64,000 nucleotides of DNA from Novosphingobium sp. (GTDB lineage: Bacteria; Pseudomonadota; Alphaproteobacteria; Sphingomonadales; Sphingomonadaceae): positions 248,001 through 312,000 of the forward strand of contig JADJYM010000011.1 in the NCBI GenBank assembly GCA_016719755.1, given 5' to 3'. Position numbers and translations under genes: made by a program. Position 1 is the first letter of the stretch. Each line of letters starts with the position of its first letter. The notes beneath the pieces were generated by a model. It was given only the letters and a program-made list of their open reading frames with translations. It searched no databases and had not been told where the DNA came from. Of this stretch, positions 36,902-45,840 are shown one piece after another.

Positions 36902-37681
36902 TCAGGCGGCAGCCACCGGCACGGGAGCCGGGCCCTTGCCCTGCTGCAGCTGGCGGCCGAACACCGTGCTCATGTGCTCAAGGCTGAACAGGTGGGCGAA
37001 GATCAGGGCCAGGGCGCCGCTCTGGTTGAGCTGGCGCAGCACATCGCCGCGCAGGTCGCGCAGCTTTTCCTGGTCGACCATCTTGAAGCCGCGATAGACG
37101 AAGGGCTGGGTGCCTTCCGGCCCCTGGATCGAGACTTCGCCGTCCATCAGCAGGTTGTGCTTCTTGAGGTCCTCGACGAAGGCCTGGGTGCGCATTCCGG
37201 CTTCCTCGAAGTTCTTGCAGAATTCGAGAGTCGCCTTGGTGGCATCGGTCGGCTGGCCATCTTCGAACAGGCGGGCGCCGTCGGGGTTTTCGCCCAGCAG
37301 ATCGCTGGTCGGATCGAAGCACAGCGAAAGCTCTTCCGTTTCCGGGGTCAGCTTCGCCAGCATGTAGGGATAGCGGCGGGCATAGGCAGGCACGTAGACC
37401 GGCTCGATCATCTTGCCTTCATCGTCGAAGAAGGTGTTGATGCCCTCGTTCATCGCCATCAGCGCCAGCGGCACGGGATCGGCGGCGTTGGAGAAGATGA
37501 TCGGGAAATGGCGCTGCGCCTGGATGAATTCCTCGGCGGTCAGCGGGATCGCGTGCTGGTTCACCATCCAGGTCGCCTTGTCGGTCGCGCGCGCGGTCCA
37601 TTCGGCATGGTCGCGGCTGTTGAGCGGCATCAGGTCCTGGTAGAACATGGGAAGGGCGGCAGCCTGGGGCGCGCTGGCCAT
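36902..37681 (-). CDS. SapC family protein
   Basis: A 259-residue protein matching the SapC family (named from the Campylobacter S-layer locus). It shows LNSRDHAEW near residue 20, the typical HFPIIFSNAADPVPLALMAM block in two parts near 58-77, YVPAYARRYPYML near 97, and a C-terminal LAHLF-like helix. There is no signal peptide, so it is cytosolic or peripheral. The role in sphingomonads is unknown; members are often near peptide or TonB-dependent receptor genes, which is not the case here. Confidence 0.85.
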   Translation of the reverse strand: MASAPQAAALPMFYQDLMPLNSRDHAEWTARATDKATWMVNQHAIPLTAEEFIQAQRHFPIIFSNAADPVPLALMAMNEGINTFFDDEGKMIEPVYVPAYARRYPYMLAKLTPETEELSLCFDPTSDLLGENPDGARLFEDGQPTDATKATLEFCKNFEEAGMRTQAFVEDLKKHNLLMDGEVSIQGPEGTQPFVYRGFKMVDQEKLRDLRGDVLRQLNQSGALALIFAHLFSLEHMSTVFGRQLQQGKGPAPVPVAAA

Positions 37682-37752
37682 CGTTAACTCTCCGAAAATT
37701 ATGCGGTTCGAAAGCCCCTGGCGGCCGACGTTCCCGCGTGAAAGCGGGCTCT

Positions 37753-39195
37753 TTAGGCGGTGGGCGGCTGAGGCGCAAGGCTGACCAGCTTGCCCGGATT
37801 GAGCAATCCCCGGGGATCGAGCGCCGCCTTGACCTGGCGCATCAGCGCCAGCGCCACCGGATCGGCGAGCCGCTCCAGCTCGTCCAGCTTCATCTGCCCG
37901 ATGCCGTGTTCGGCGCTGATCGTGCCCTGCGCCGCGGTTACCAGATCGTGGACCGTGCGCGAGATCGCCTTGCCGTCGCCCGCGTCCCAGCTGGCCGCGT
38001 CGGCTCCGGGCGGGGCGGCAACGTGGAAGTGGATGTTGCCATCGCCCAGGTGGCCGAAGCCGAAGGCCCGCGTGCCCGGCCAGTCGCTCTCGATTCGCGC
38101 TCGTGCCTCCTCGATGAAGGCGGGCATGGCTTCAACCGGCACGGCGATGTCGTGCTGCACGGCCGGGCCTTTCGCGCGTTCGGCCGGGCTGATCGATTCG
38201 CGCAGGGTCCACAGCGCTTCGGCCTGGGCCTCGCTGGCGGCAAGCGTCGCATCCGCGATCGTTCCGGCAGACAAGGCGGCGCCCAGCAGATCCTCAAGCT
38301 GGCCGCGCAGCACGGCGGGATCGCCGGCCACTTCGATCAGGACATGCCAGGGGTGCGGATCATCCAGCGGTGCGCGGGCATCGGGAAGATAGGCGATGAC
38401 CGCGTCAAGACAGGTCTGGGGCAGCACCTCGAAGCCTTCCAGCGTTTCGCCAAGCTGCTCCTCGGCCAGCAGCAGGAGCGCGCGGGCGGCATGGATCGAG
38501 CCGCATCCGGCCCAGGCGACCACGCGGCCCCGGGTCTGCGGCACGAGCCGCAGCGTGGCTGCCGTGACGATGCCCAGCGTGCCTTCGCTGCCGATGAACA
38601 GCTGCTTGAGGTCGAACCCCCGGTTGTCCTTCTTCAGCGGGGTCAGCGCGCTGTAGATCCGCCCGTCGGGCAGCACGGCCTCGATCCCCAGTACCTGCGC
38701 GCGCATCGAACCGTGGCGCAGCACCTGCGTTCCGCCCGCGTTGGTTGAAATCAGCCCGCCGATCGTGGCGCTGCCCTTGCCGCCCAGCGTCAGGGGAAAG
38801 CGCAGACCGGCCGCTTCGGCGGCGTTGTGGAGGTCCTGCAGCACCGCGCCCGCGCCGCAGGTAACCTTGCGGCCCGGCGCGTCGACCGGGAGAATCGCGT
38901 TCATGCGCCGCAGCGAGATCAGCAGGGCGGTGCCGCTGCTGTCAGGGGTGGCGCCGCCGGACATTCCGCTGTTGCCGCCCTGCGGGACCATCGCGACGCC
39001 ATAAAGCGCGCACAGCCGCACCAGTGCGGCCAGTTCATGGGCATCCGCCGGAGCGGCAAGGGCCAGCGCCTTGCCAGTATAGCGGCCGCGCCAGTCGGTC
39101 AGCCAGGGCGCCAGCAGGTCGGGATCGCGGATCAGCCCGCGCGGGCCGAGCAGTGCGGCGGCCTGGTCCAGCAGGGAGTGGGCGGGGTCGGTCAT
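37753..39195 (-). CDS. FAD-binding oxidoreductase (D-2-hydroxyacid/D-2-hydroxyglutarate dehydrogenase type)
   Basis: A 480-residue two-domain flavoprotein. The N-terminal FAD_binding_4 domain has VPQGGNSGMSGGATP near residue 75 and GGKGSATIGGLISTNAGG near 138. The C-terminal FAD-oxidase domain shows GFGHLGDGNIHFHVAAPP near 370 and AEHGIGQMKLDEL near 430, with the His residues expected at the active site. It oxidises a D-2-hydroxy acid such as D-lactate or D-2-hydroxyglutarate; the substrate cannot be decided from sequence alone. No GlcE/GlcF partners are adjacent. Confidence 0.88.
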   Translation of the reverse strand: MTDPAHSLLDQAAALLGPRGLIRDPDLLAPWLTDWRGRYTGKALALAAPADAHELAALVRLCALYGVAMVPQGGNSGMSGGATPDSSGTALLISLRRMNAILPVDAPGRKVTCGAGAVLQDLHNAAEAAGLRFPLTLGGKGSATIGGLISTNAGGTQVLRHGSMRAQVLGIEAVLPDGRIYSALTPLKKDNRGFDLKQLFIGSEGTLGIVTAATLRLVPQTRGRVVAWAGCGSIHAARALLLLAEEQLGETLEGFEVLPQTCLDAVIAYLPDARAPLDDPHPWHVLIEVAGDPAVLRGQLEDLLGAALSAGTIADATLAASEAQAEALWTLRESISPAERAKGPAVQHDIAVPVEAMPAFIEEARARIESDWPGTRAFGFGHLGDGNIHFHVAAPPGADAASWDAGDGKAISRTVHDLVTAAQGTISAEHGIGQMKLDELERLADPVALALMRQVKAALDPRGLLNPGKLVSLAPQPPTA

Positions 39196-39312
39196 GGTCT
39201 GCGGGCTATGCCACAGGCGGCGGCGTCAGCGCCATAGTGCGGCGCAGGGCTTGCAACCTGAGGTGGCCGGGTTAAGCGGTGGTTCAACGATGGGGGTTAT
39301 CTACCAGCTGCA

Positions 39313-39918
39313 ATGTTGCCTGCCGTCCACCTTCTGGGTCCGATCCTGCTGATGCTGCCTGCCGCAGCCGCGCTCGAATCGCCCGGGCAGCCGCTGCCCG
39401 TGGAAACCGCCCCGGCGGCTGACAGCGCGGGACTGGCGGCGCGCGGCGCGCCTGCCCCCCGTCCGGTCAGCGGCGAATTGCCGGTCATGAACGGTTTTGC
39501 CGAGGGCTGGTCCGCCCCGACCGCGCAGCAGGTGCGAATCGAGCAGCGCGTCACCATCCGGATCACCCCGCGCCCCTCGCCGATGCCTCTGGCCGAGGCG
39601 ATGTTCGATGAAAATCGCAGCGATGAAGGCGGGGCCCCGCGCTTCACCGAGCGCAAGCTGGGCAAATGCGTGCCGGTGGCCGGGATCGCCGGGGTTCAGC
39701 CGGCCTCGCCCGACCGTTTGCTGCTGATCATGCGCGATCAGCGGCTGGTCACCGCGCAACTGGGCAAGGGCTGCCGCAGCCGGGATTATTACTCGGGGTT
39801 TCTCGTCGCCAAGAGCGCGGACGGAATGATCTGCACCGGGCGCGACGCGCTGCTGTCGCGCAGCGGGGCCAATTGCCAGGTCCATACCTTCCGCCAGTTG
39901 ATCCCGACGGGTAACTGA
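39313..39918 (+). CDS. Exported hypothetical protein (201 aa)
   Basis: Opens with MLPAVHLLGPILLMLPAAAA, a signal peptide. A Pro/Ala-rich linker (about 25-55) is followed by a domain with four cysteines (GKCVPV, KGCRSRDYY, MICTGRD, ANCQVHTF), probably two disulfides. VRIEQRVTIRITPR and LLLIMRDQRLVTAQL are beta strands. I do not recognise the family. It is divergent from the FAD oxidoreductase. Confidence 0.65.
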   Translation: MLPAVHLLGPILLMLPAAAALESPGQPLPVETAPAADSAGLAARGAPAPRPVSGELPVMNGFAEGWSAPTAQQVRIEQRVTIRITPRPSPMPLAEAMFDENRSDEGGAPRFTERKLGKCVPVAGIAGVQPASPDRLLLIMRDQRLVTAQLGKGCRSRDYYSGFLVAKSADGMICTGRDALLSRSGANCQVHTFRQLIPTGN

Positions 39919-40053
39919 ACGCCCGGGTTTTCTTGACTTTGGCATGGCTTTGCGCCTAGGGGGCGCGCTGGCACAGCCCTTTGCTGGGCCATTTCAAGGC
40001 GCGGCTTCTGCCTGGCAGACGTCGCAGCTGATTTTCCGGATACTACCAGACCT

Positions 40054-41562
40054 ATGAATTTTGCCGATCTCGGCCTCTCCGACCAGCTAGTCGCGGCGGT
40101 AACCGCCAAGGGCTACGACACGCCCACGCCGATCCAGGCCCAGGCCATCCCCAGCGTGCTGATGATGCGCGATCTTATCGGCATCGCCCAGACCGGGACC
40201 GGCAAGACCGCCAGCTTCGTGCTGCCGATGATCGATGTGCTGGCCCACGGCCGCCGCCGCGCGATGATGCCGCGCAGCTTGATCCTTGAGCCGACGCGCG
40301 AACTCGCCGCCCAGGTGGCCGAGAATTTCGAGGCCTACGGCGTCAACCACGACCTCAAGATGGCGCTGCTGATCGGCGGCGTGCAGATGGGCGACCAGGT
40401 CAAGGCGCTGAACGAGGGCGTCGACGTGCTGATCGCCACGCCGGGCCGGCTGATGGACCTGTTCGAGCGGGGCAAGATCCTGCTGACCGGCTGCGACCTG
40501 CTGGTGATCGACGAGGCCGACCGGATGCTCGACATGGGCTTCATCCCGGACATCGAGACGATCTGTTCCAAGCTTCCGGCGCAGCGCCAGACCCTGCTGT
40601 TCAGCGCGACCATGCCGCCGCCGATCAAGAAGCTGGCGGACAAGTTCCTCAGCAATCCCAAATATATCGAGGTGTCGCGCCCGGCCTCGTCCAATCTCAA
40701 CATCGCCCAGCACAAGGTTGCCGTCTCGGTGCGCGGCAAGCGCGAGGCGCTGCGCCAGCTCCTGCGGACCGACAACGTTTCGACCGCGATCATCTTCTGC
40801 AACCGCAAGACCACCGTGCGCGAACTGGCCAAGAGCCTCAAGCAGAGCGGTTTTCTGGCGGGCGAAATCCATGGCGACATGGACCAGTCCTCGCGCATTG
40901 CCGAGCTTGACCGGTTCAAGGCCGGGACGATCAACATCCTGGTCGCCTCCGACGTTGCGGCGCGCGGGCTTGACGTCAAGGGCGTCAGCCACGTGTTCAA
41001 CTATGACACGCCGTGGCATCCGGACGATTACGTCCACCGCATCGGCCGCACCGGCCGCGCGGGGGCAACGGGCCGCGCCTTCACTTTCGTCGCTCCCGAC
41101 GATGCCGAGGCGATCGCCAATGTCGAGAAGCTGACCGGCCTGAAAATCCCGGTCTACGATCTGGACGGCGCTGAGCGCGACGCGGAACCGCAGGAGGCTC
41201 GCGCCGAAACCGGCGAACGCGAAGAGCGCAAGCCCCGTGACCGCCGTGCCCGCGGCGAAAAGCCGGTCCGTGCCGAACGCGCCCCCCGCGCCGAGCGTCC
41301 CGCCCGGACCGAGCGCGCCCCGCGCGAAGAACGCCCGGTGCAGGAAGATGCCCCCGCGCAAGAAGTGCGCGCCGCGCGCCCCGAACGCCAGCCGCGTGAA
41401 GAACGCCCCCCCCGTGAGGAACGCGCCCCCCGTTCGGAACGCGCACCCCGTGCGGAACGTGAAGAGCGCCGTCCGCGCCGTGGCGATGCCGCCGAACCGC
41501 CCAGCGGGCCGGGTGAATGGAACGGCCCGGTCCCGGGCTTCCTGAACGTCTCGGCGCTTTAA
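40054..41562 (+). CDS. DEAD-box RNA helicase (RhlE-like)
   Basis: ATP-dependent RNA helicase, 502 residues. All DEAD-box motifs are present: Q motif PTPIQAQAIP, motif I AQTGTGKT, Ia PTRELA, II VIDEADRMLDMG, III FSATMP, V GLDVKG region and VI HRIGRTGRAGATG. Residues 375-490 are a low-complexity basic tail in which a unit like R-x-E-R-x-P-R repeats many times. Such tails bind RNA non-specifically. RhlE-type helicases take part in ribosome assembly and RNA decay, often under cold shock. Long C runs in the tail coding region are prone to slippage. Confidence 0.92.
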   Translation: MNFADLGLSDQLVAAVTAKGYDTPTPIQAQAIPSVLMMRDLIGIAQTGTGKTASFVLPMIDVLAHGRRRAMMPRSLILEPTRELAAQVAENFEAYGVNHDLKMALLIGGVQMGDQVKALNEGVDVLIATPGRLMDLFERGKILLTGCDLLVIDEADRMLDMGFIPDIETICSKLPAQRQTLLFSATMPPPIKKLADKFLSNPKYIEVSRPASSNLNIAQHKVAVSVRGKREALRQLLRTDNVSTAIIFCNRKTTVRELAKSLKQSGFLAGEIHGDMDQSSRIAELDRFKAGTINILVASDVAARGLDVKGVSHVFNYDTPWHPDDYVHRIGRTGRAGATGRAFTFVAPDDAEAIANVEKLTGLKIPVYDLDGAERDAEPQEARAETGEREERKPRDRRARGEKPVRAERAPRAERPARTERAPREERPVQEDAPAQEVRAARPERQPREERPPREERAPRSERAPRAEREERRPRRGDAAEPPSGPGEWNGPVPGFLNVSAL

Positions 41563-41624
41563 GGCGTCCGGCAGTCTGGCGCTGCGGGCGGGGCCTTGTC
41601 CCCGCCGCAGCCTGCCGCTGCCCC

Positions 41625-43913
41625 TCAGTCGGCCAGCTTGACGAAGCTGTCGATCACCCGCTTCGGACCAGCGGTCTCGAATTCGATCTCCAGCTTGTTG
41701 CCTTCCTGCGCGGTGACCGTGCCATAGCCGAATTTCTCGTGGAACACCCGCGCGCCAAGGCTCACGTCGCCGCGCGGTTTCGCGGCGAAGCTGGCGGCTG
41801 AGCGGGTCGCCTCGGGCAGGCGGCGCGGGGTGGGGTCATAGGTCTGCGCGGCGGCGCGCTGCCAGCCGGGGCCGCGCGCCATGCCGCGTTCCGCACTGGC
41901 GCGGGCGACATGGGCGAAGGGATCGGACGCTTCGGACCACTGCGCCTTCCACAGCGAAGCCCCGCCCGACAGGGTGGTTTCCTGTTCGACATGGGCTTCG
42001 GGCAGTTCGGATATGAACCGGCTGGGGATTGAACTGGTCCACTGGCCATAGATCCGCCGGTTGGCGGCATGAAGGATCGTGCAGCGCCGCCGCGCGCGGG
42101 TAATCGCGACATAGGCAAGGCGGCGTTCTTCCTCCAGGCTGCGCAGGCCGCCTTCGTCCATCGCCCGCTGGCTGGGGAACACCCCTTCTTCCCAGCCGGG
42201 CAGGAACACGTGATCAAACTCCAGCCCCTTGGCGGCGTGGATGGTCATGATGGTCAGCTTCTCCGCGCCGTCGCGGGCCTCGTTGTCCATCACCAGACTG
42301 ACGTGTTCGAGGAAATCGCCCAGCGTTTCGTATTCTTCCATCGCCCGGGCGAGTTCGGCGAGGTTTTCCAGCCTTCCGGCGCTTTCCGCGCTCTTTTCCG
42401 CCTGGAGCGCGGCGGTGTAGCCGCTTTCCTCCAGCACGGTCCGGGCCAGTTCGGCGGGAGAGGCGGTCTTCGCGAGGTCGCGCCAGCGCGCCACGTCGCG
42501 CATCAGCGCCAGCAGGGTATTGCGCGCGCGCGCCGGAAGCTCGTCCGTATCGACAATCTCGACCGCCGCTAGGCTGAGCGGCACGCCGCGCGCGCGGGCG
42601 TGGCGGTGGAGCTTTTCCAGCGTCTTGTCGCCCAGGCCGCGCTTGGGTGTGTTGTAGATCCGCTCGAACGCCAGATCGTCGCTCGGTTGGGATACCAGTC
42701 GCAGATAGGCCAGCGCATCGCGGATTTCCGCGCGCTCGTAGAACCGGAAGCCGCCGACGATCTTGTAGGGCAGACCGATGGCGATGAAGCGGTCTTCCAG
42801 CTCGCGGGTCTGGAACTGGGCGCGCACCAGGATGGCGACGCGTGACAGCGGCGCGCCCTCGCGCTCCAGCCGTTCGGCCTCGTCCCCGATCCGGCGGGCT
42901 TCCTCGGGGCCGTCCCACACGCCGATCACGCGGACCTTGTCGCCGCCGCTGGCCTCGGTCCAAAGCGTCTTGCCCAAGCGCTCGGAATTGGCGTCGATCA
43001 GGCCGGAGGCAGCGGCAAGGATATCAGGGGTGGATCGGTAATTCTGTTCCAGCCGGATCACCTTCGCGCCCGGAAAATCCTTTTCAAACCGCAGGATATT
43101 GGCAACTTCGGCACCGCGCCATGAATAGATCGACTGGTCGTCATCCCCCACCACGCAGATGTTGTGGCGCGGCTGGGCGAGCAGGCGCAGCCACAGGTAC
43201 TGGACCTGGTTGGTATCCTGGTATTCGTCCACCATCACGTATTTGAAGCGCTGCTGGTACTGTTCCAGCACGTCGCGGTGCTGGCGCAGCACGTTGAGCA
43301 TATGCAGCAGCAAGTCGCCGAAATCGCAGGCGTTGAGCGCCTTCAACCGGTCCTGATAGAGCTGGTAGAAGCGCTGGCCCTTGCCATTGGCATAGGCTTC
43401 GTTTTCCGCGGCATCGAGATCGGCGGGGTTGAGGCCCTTGTTCTTCCAGCGGTCGATGCAGGAAGCCAGCTGGCGCGCGGGCCAGCGCTTTTCGTCCAGC
43501 CCTTCGGCCTGAATCAGCTGCTTCAGGACGCGCAGTTGATCGTCGGTATCGATGATCGTGTAGTTCGATTGCAGGCCGACGAGTTCGGCATGGCGGCGCA
43601 GCATCTTGGCGGCGATGGCGTGGAACGTGCCCAGCCACGGCATTCCTTCCACCGCCGGGCCGACCATCTGGCCCACCCGCTCGCGCATTTCGCGCGCGGC
43701 CTTGTTGGTGAAGGTGACGCAGAGGATCTCGCTGGGCCAGGCAAGGCGGCTGCGGACGATATGGGCGAGCCGCGCGGTCAGCGCGGCGGTCTTGCCGGTG
43801 CCCGCCCCGGCCAGCATCAGCACCGGCCCCTCGGTGGTCAGCACGGCTTCGCGCTGCGGCGGGTTGAGACCGTCGATCAGCGGATCGGAGGGGGATTCGT
43901 TCTGCGGGGACAC
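41625..43913 (-). CDS. uvrD: ATP-dependent DNA helicase UvrD/PcrA
   Basis: Superfamily 1 3'-5' helicase of excision and mismatch repair, 762 residues from the GTG at 43913. Motifs: LNPPQREAVLTTEG (Q motif), LAGAGTGKTAALT (Walker A, near residue 36), VDEYQDTNQVQYLWLR (motif II), VGDDDQSIYSWRGA (III), and TIHAAKGLEFDHVFLPGWEEG (V). A C-terminal Tudor-like segment (RVFHEKFGYGTVTAQEGNK) is typical of UvrD/PcrA. The GTG is preferred because the next ATG upstream (43934) lies inside a perfect SOS box. Confidence 0.94.
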   Translation of the reverse strand: MSPQNESPSDPLIDGLNPPQREAVLTTEGPVLMLAGAGTGKTAALTARLAHIVRSRLAWPSEILCVTFTNKAAREMRERVGQMVGPAVEGMPWLGTFHAIAAKMLRRHAELVGLQSNYTIIDTDDQLRVLKQLIQAEGLDEKRWPARQLASCIDRWKNKGLNPADLDAAENEAYANGKGQRFYQLYQDRLKALNACDFGDLLLHMLNVLRQHRDVLEQYQQRFKYVMVDEYQDTNQVQYLWLRLLAQPRHNICVVGDDDQSIYSWRGAEVANILRFEKDFPGAKVIRLEQNYRSTPDILAAASGLIDANSERLGKTLWTEASGGDKVRVIGVWDGPEEARRIGDEAERLEREGAPLSRVAILVRAQFQTRELEDRFIAIGLPYKIVGGFRFYERAEIRDALAYLRLVSQPSDDLAFERIYNTPKRGLGDKTLEKLHRHARARGVPLSLAAVEIVDTDELPARARNTLLALMRDVARWRDLAKTASPAELARTVLEESGYTAALQAEKSAESAGRLENLAELARAMEEYETLGDFLEHVSLVMDNEARDGAEKLTIMTIHAAKGLEFDHVFLPGWEEGVFPSQRAMDEGGLRSLEEERRLAYVAITRARRRCTILHAANRRIYGQWTSSIPSRFISELPEAHVEQETTLSGGASLWKAQWSEASDPFAHVARASAERGMARGPGWQRAAAQTYDPTPRRLPEATRSAASFAAKPRGDVSLGARVFHEKFGYGTVTAQEGNKLEIEFETAGPKRVIDSFVKLAD

Positions 43914-43917
43914 GCGC

Positions 43918-43932
43918 GAACAGCTAGGGAAC
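43918..43932 (-). promoter_or_regulatory. LexA-type SOS box at the uvrD start
   Basis: Plus strand GAAC-AGCTAGG-GAAC, a perfect GAAC-N7-GAAC box, reads GTTC-N7-GTTC in the uvrD direction and ends 4 bases before the GTG. A possible promoter overlaps it: TTGCGC, a 17-base spacer and TAGCTG, seven bases before the GTG. This would make the mRNA leaderless. Confidence 0.65.
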
Positions 43933-43994
43933 ATCGCCGCGCCGCGCAAGGGCGCCGTTGACGCGGGCGTCCTCTCGCCGCATCGCTGCGCGCC

Positions 43995-45258
43995 ATGACA
44001 TCGCCCTACCGCAAGCACTCGCGCATCCTGACCGCCTCGCTCACCGGCACGGCGGTGGAATTCTATGACTTCTACGTCTTCGCCACGGCGACGGCGCTGG
44101 TGTTCGGGCAATTGTTCTTCCCGCAAAGTTCGCCGCAGGCGCAGGGTATCCAGGCCTTCATGGTGTTCGGGATTGCCTTCCTTGCGCGGCCGGTGGGGGC
44201 GATTGCCTTTGGCCATTTCGGGGACCGGATCGGGCGCAAGGCGACGCTGGTCGCGTCCTTGCTGCTGATGGGCGGATCGACGCTGCTGATCGCCTTCCTG
44301 CCCAGCTATGCCCAGGCCGGGTTCGTCGCGCCGCTGCTGCTGTGCGTGCTGCGGTTCGGCCAGGGCTTCGGCCTTGGCGGGGAGTGGGGCGGGGCGGCGC
44401 TGCTGGCGGTGGAGAACGCGCCCCAAGGGGTATGAATCGCGCTTTGGCTCCGCACCGCAGCTGGGCGCCCCGCTGGGGTTCCTGGCCGCGAACGGGCTGT
44501 TTCTGCTGCTGGGCCTGTGGCTGGGGGACGAGGATTTCCTGAGCTGGGGCTGGCGCGTGCCATTCCTGGCCTCGGCGCTGCTGGTCGCCATCGGCCTGTG
44601 GGTGCGGCTCAACATCGGGGAAACGCCCGCCTTCCGCGCCGCGCTGGAGGCTGCGCCGCCGCCGCCAGTGCCGCTGGCGAAGCTGCTGCGCGATCACTGG
44701 GGCGCGGTGCTGGCGGGCAGCGCGGGCGTGGTGGCGTGCTTTGCGCTGTTCTATCTCTCCACCGCGTTCGCGCTCGATATCGGCACCCGCTCGCTCGGCT
44801 ATGCGCGCGAGGAGTTTCTGGGGCTGCAACTGGGGGCCAACTGCTTCCTGGCGCTGGGGATCGTGCTGGCAGCCTACCTTTCGGACAAGTCGAGTGCGCG
44901 GGCGGTGCTGCTGTGGGGCGCGGCGGCGACTGTCGCGGTCGGCCTGATCTTCAACCCGGGGCTGACTTCGGGTTCGGGGCTGCTGGTGTTTGCAACGCTG
45001 TCTGCCGCGCTGTTCACGATGGGCTTCGTCTACGGGCCGCTCGGTGGCTGGCTGCCGACACTTTATCCGGTGCCGGTGCGCTACAGCGGGGTGTCCGTGG
45101 CCTTCAACGCGGGCGGAATCCTGGGCGGGGCAGTGACTCCGCTGGCCGCCAAGGCGATGAGCAATGCGGGGATGGGCGGATCGATCGGTCTGCTGCTGGC
45201 CGGGGCGGGGGTGCTGACCCTGATCGGCGTCAGCCTGGCGCGTCCGGCATCGGCCTGA
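43995..45258 (+). pseudogene. MFS transporter of the metabolite:H+ symporter family, frameshifted
   Basis: The N-terminal 146 codons (43995-44435) and the rest of the protein (in the frame of 44308-45258) are the two parts of one MHS-type transporter: YDFYVFATATALVFG, GHFGDRIGRKATL and RFGQGFGLGGEWGGAALL in the first, PQLGAPLGFLAANG and PTLYPVPVRYSG in the second. Removing one C from the CCCC run at 44421-44424 joins them as ENAPKGYESRFG, the normal family sequence. The product would be about 420 residues with 12 helices. It is a recent frameshift or a sequencing error; the substrate is unknown (shikimate, proline/betaine or dicarboxylate type). Confidence 0.8.
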
Positions 45259-45275
45259 GGGGGGGGGGGGGGGGG
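45259..45275 (+). repeat. Homopolymeric G17 tract
   Basis: Seventeen consecutive G follow directly after the transporter stop, with a further G7 at 45282-45288, just before the end of the convergent rsmD. It is outside coding sequence. Length may be unreliable, and G-quadruplex formation is possible. Confidence 0.9.
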
Positions 45276-45288
45276 CCTCCAGGGGGGG

Positions 45289-45840
45289 CTATTCGGCGTC
45301 CGGCATCCGTAGCAGAGTGAGCCGCGCCTTGCCGACCTTGCGGTCGGCCACGGCTTCCAGCCCCTTGATTTCAGGCTCCTCGCCCGCGGCCGTTTCCAGG
45401 CTGATCCAGGTCGCGGGGCCGATCCAGCCGAGCCGTTGCAGCTTGTCGAGCGCCACCGCGCCCGCGCCACTGCCATAGGGCGGATCGAGCAGCAGCAGAT
45501 CAAGCGGCGCGGCGGCCGGGCCAAGCGCCAGCACCGAGGCCGCGCGCACGTCGGCCCGCGCACCGGCATCCAGCGTGGCGACATTGGCCTTGAGCGCTTT
45601 CAGCGCCGCCGCGTCCTGCTCCACGAACGTGCAGCGCGCCGCGCCGCGTGACAGCGCCTCAAGCCCCAGCGCGCCGGAACCCGCGAACAGGTCGGCCACG
45701 CTCAGCCCCTCGAAGCTGCCGAGCCGGCTGACCAGCATCGAAAACAGCGTCTCGCGCGTGCGGTCGGCGGTGGGGCGGGTGGTGTCTCCGGCAGGGGCGG
45801 TCAGCTTGCGCCCGCGCCAGTCCCCGGCGATGATCCTCAT
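45289..45840 (-). CDS. rsmD: 16S rRNA (guanine966-N2)-methyltransferase
   Basis: Methylates G966 of 16S rRNA with SAM. The 183-residue protein MRIIAGDWRGRKL shows the RsmD opening, TRPTADRTRETLFSML near residue 20, the SAM motif VADLFAGSGALGLEALSRGA, and the catalytic LLLLDPPYGSG near 120. The frame is open far upstream, but the ATG at 45840 overlaps the rluB stop as ATGA and gives the usual start. It is coupled to rluB, a plausible rRNA-modification pair. Confidence 0.95.
   Translation of the reverse strand: MRIIAGDWRGRKLTAPAGDTTRPTADRTRETLFSMLVSRLGSFEGLSVADLFAGSGALGLEALSRGAARCTFVEQDAAALKALKANVATLDAGARADVRAASVLALGPAAAPLDLLLLDPPYGSGAGAVALDKLQRLGWIGPATWISLETAAGEEPEIKGLEAVADRKVGKARLTLLRMPDAE

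Noticed and set aside
39945-39960. Sigma-54-like promoter TGGCAT-N-TTTGC before the DEAD-box helicase
   Set aside because: Spacing between the GG and GC elements is one base too short.
41230-41520. CRISPR or DNA tandem array
   Set aside because: The periodicity lies in the encoded peptide (R-x-E-R-x-P-R), not in exact repeats with unique spacers.
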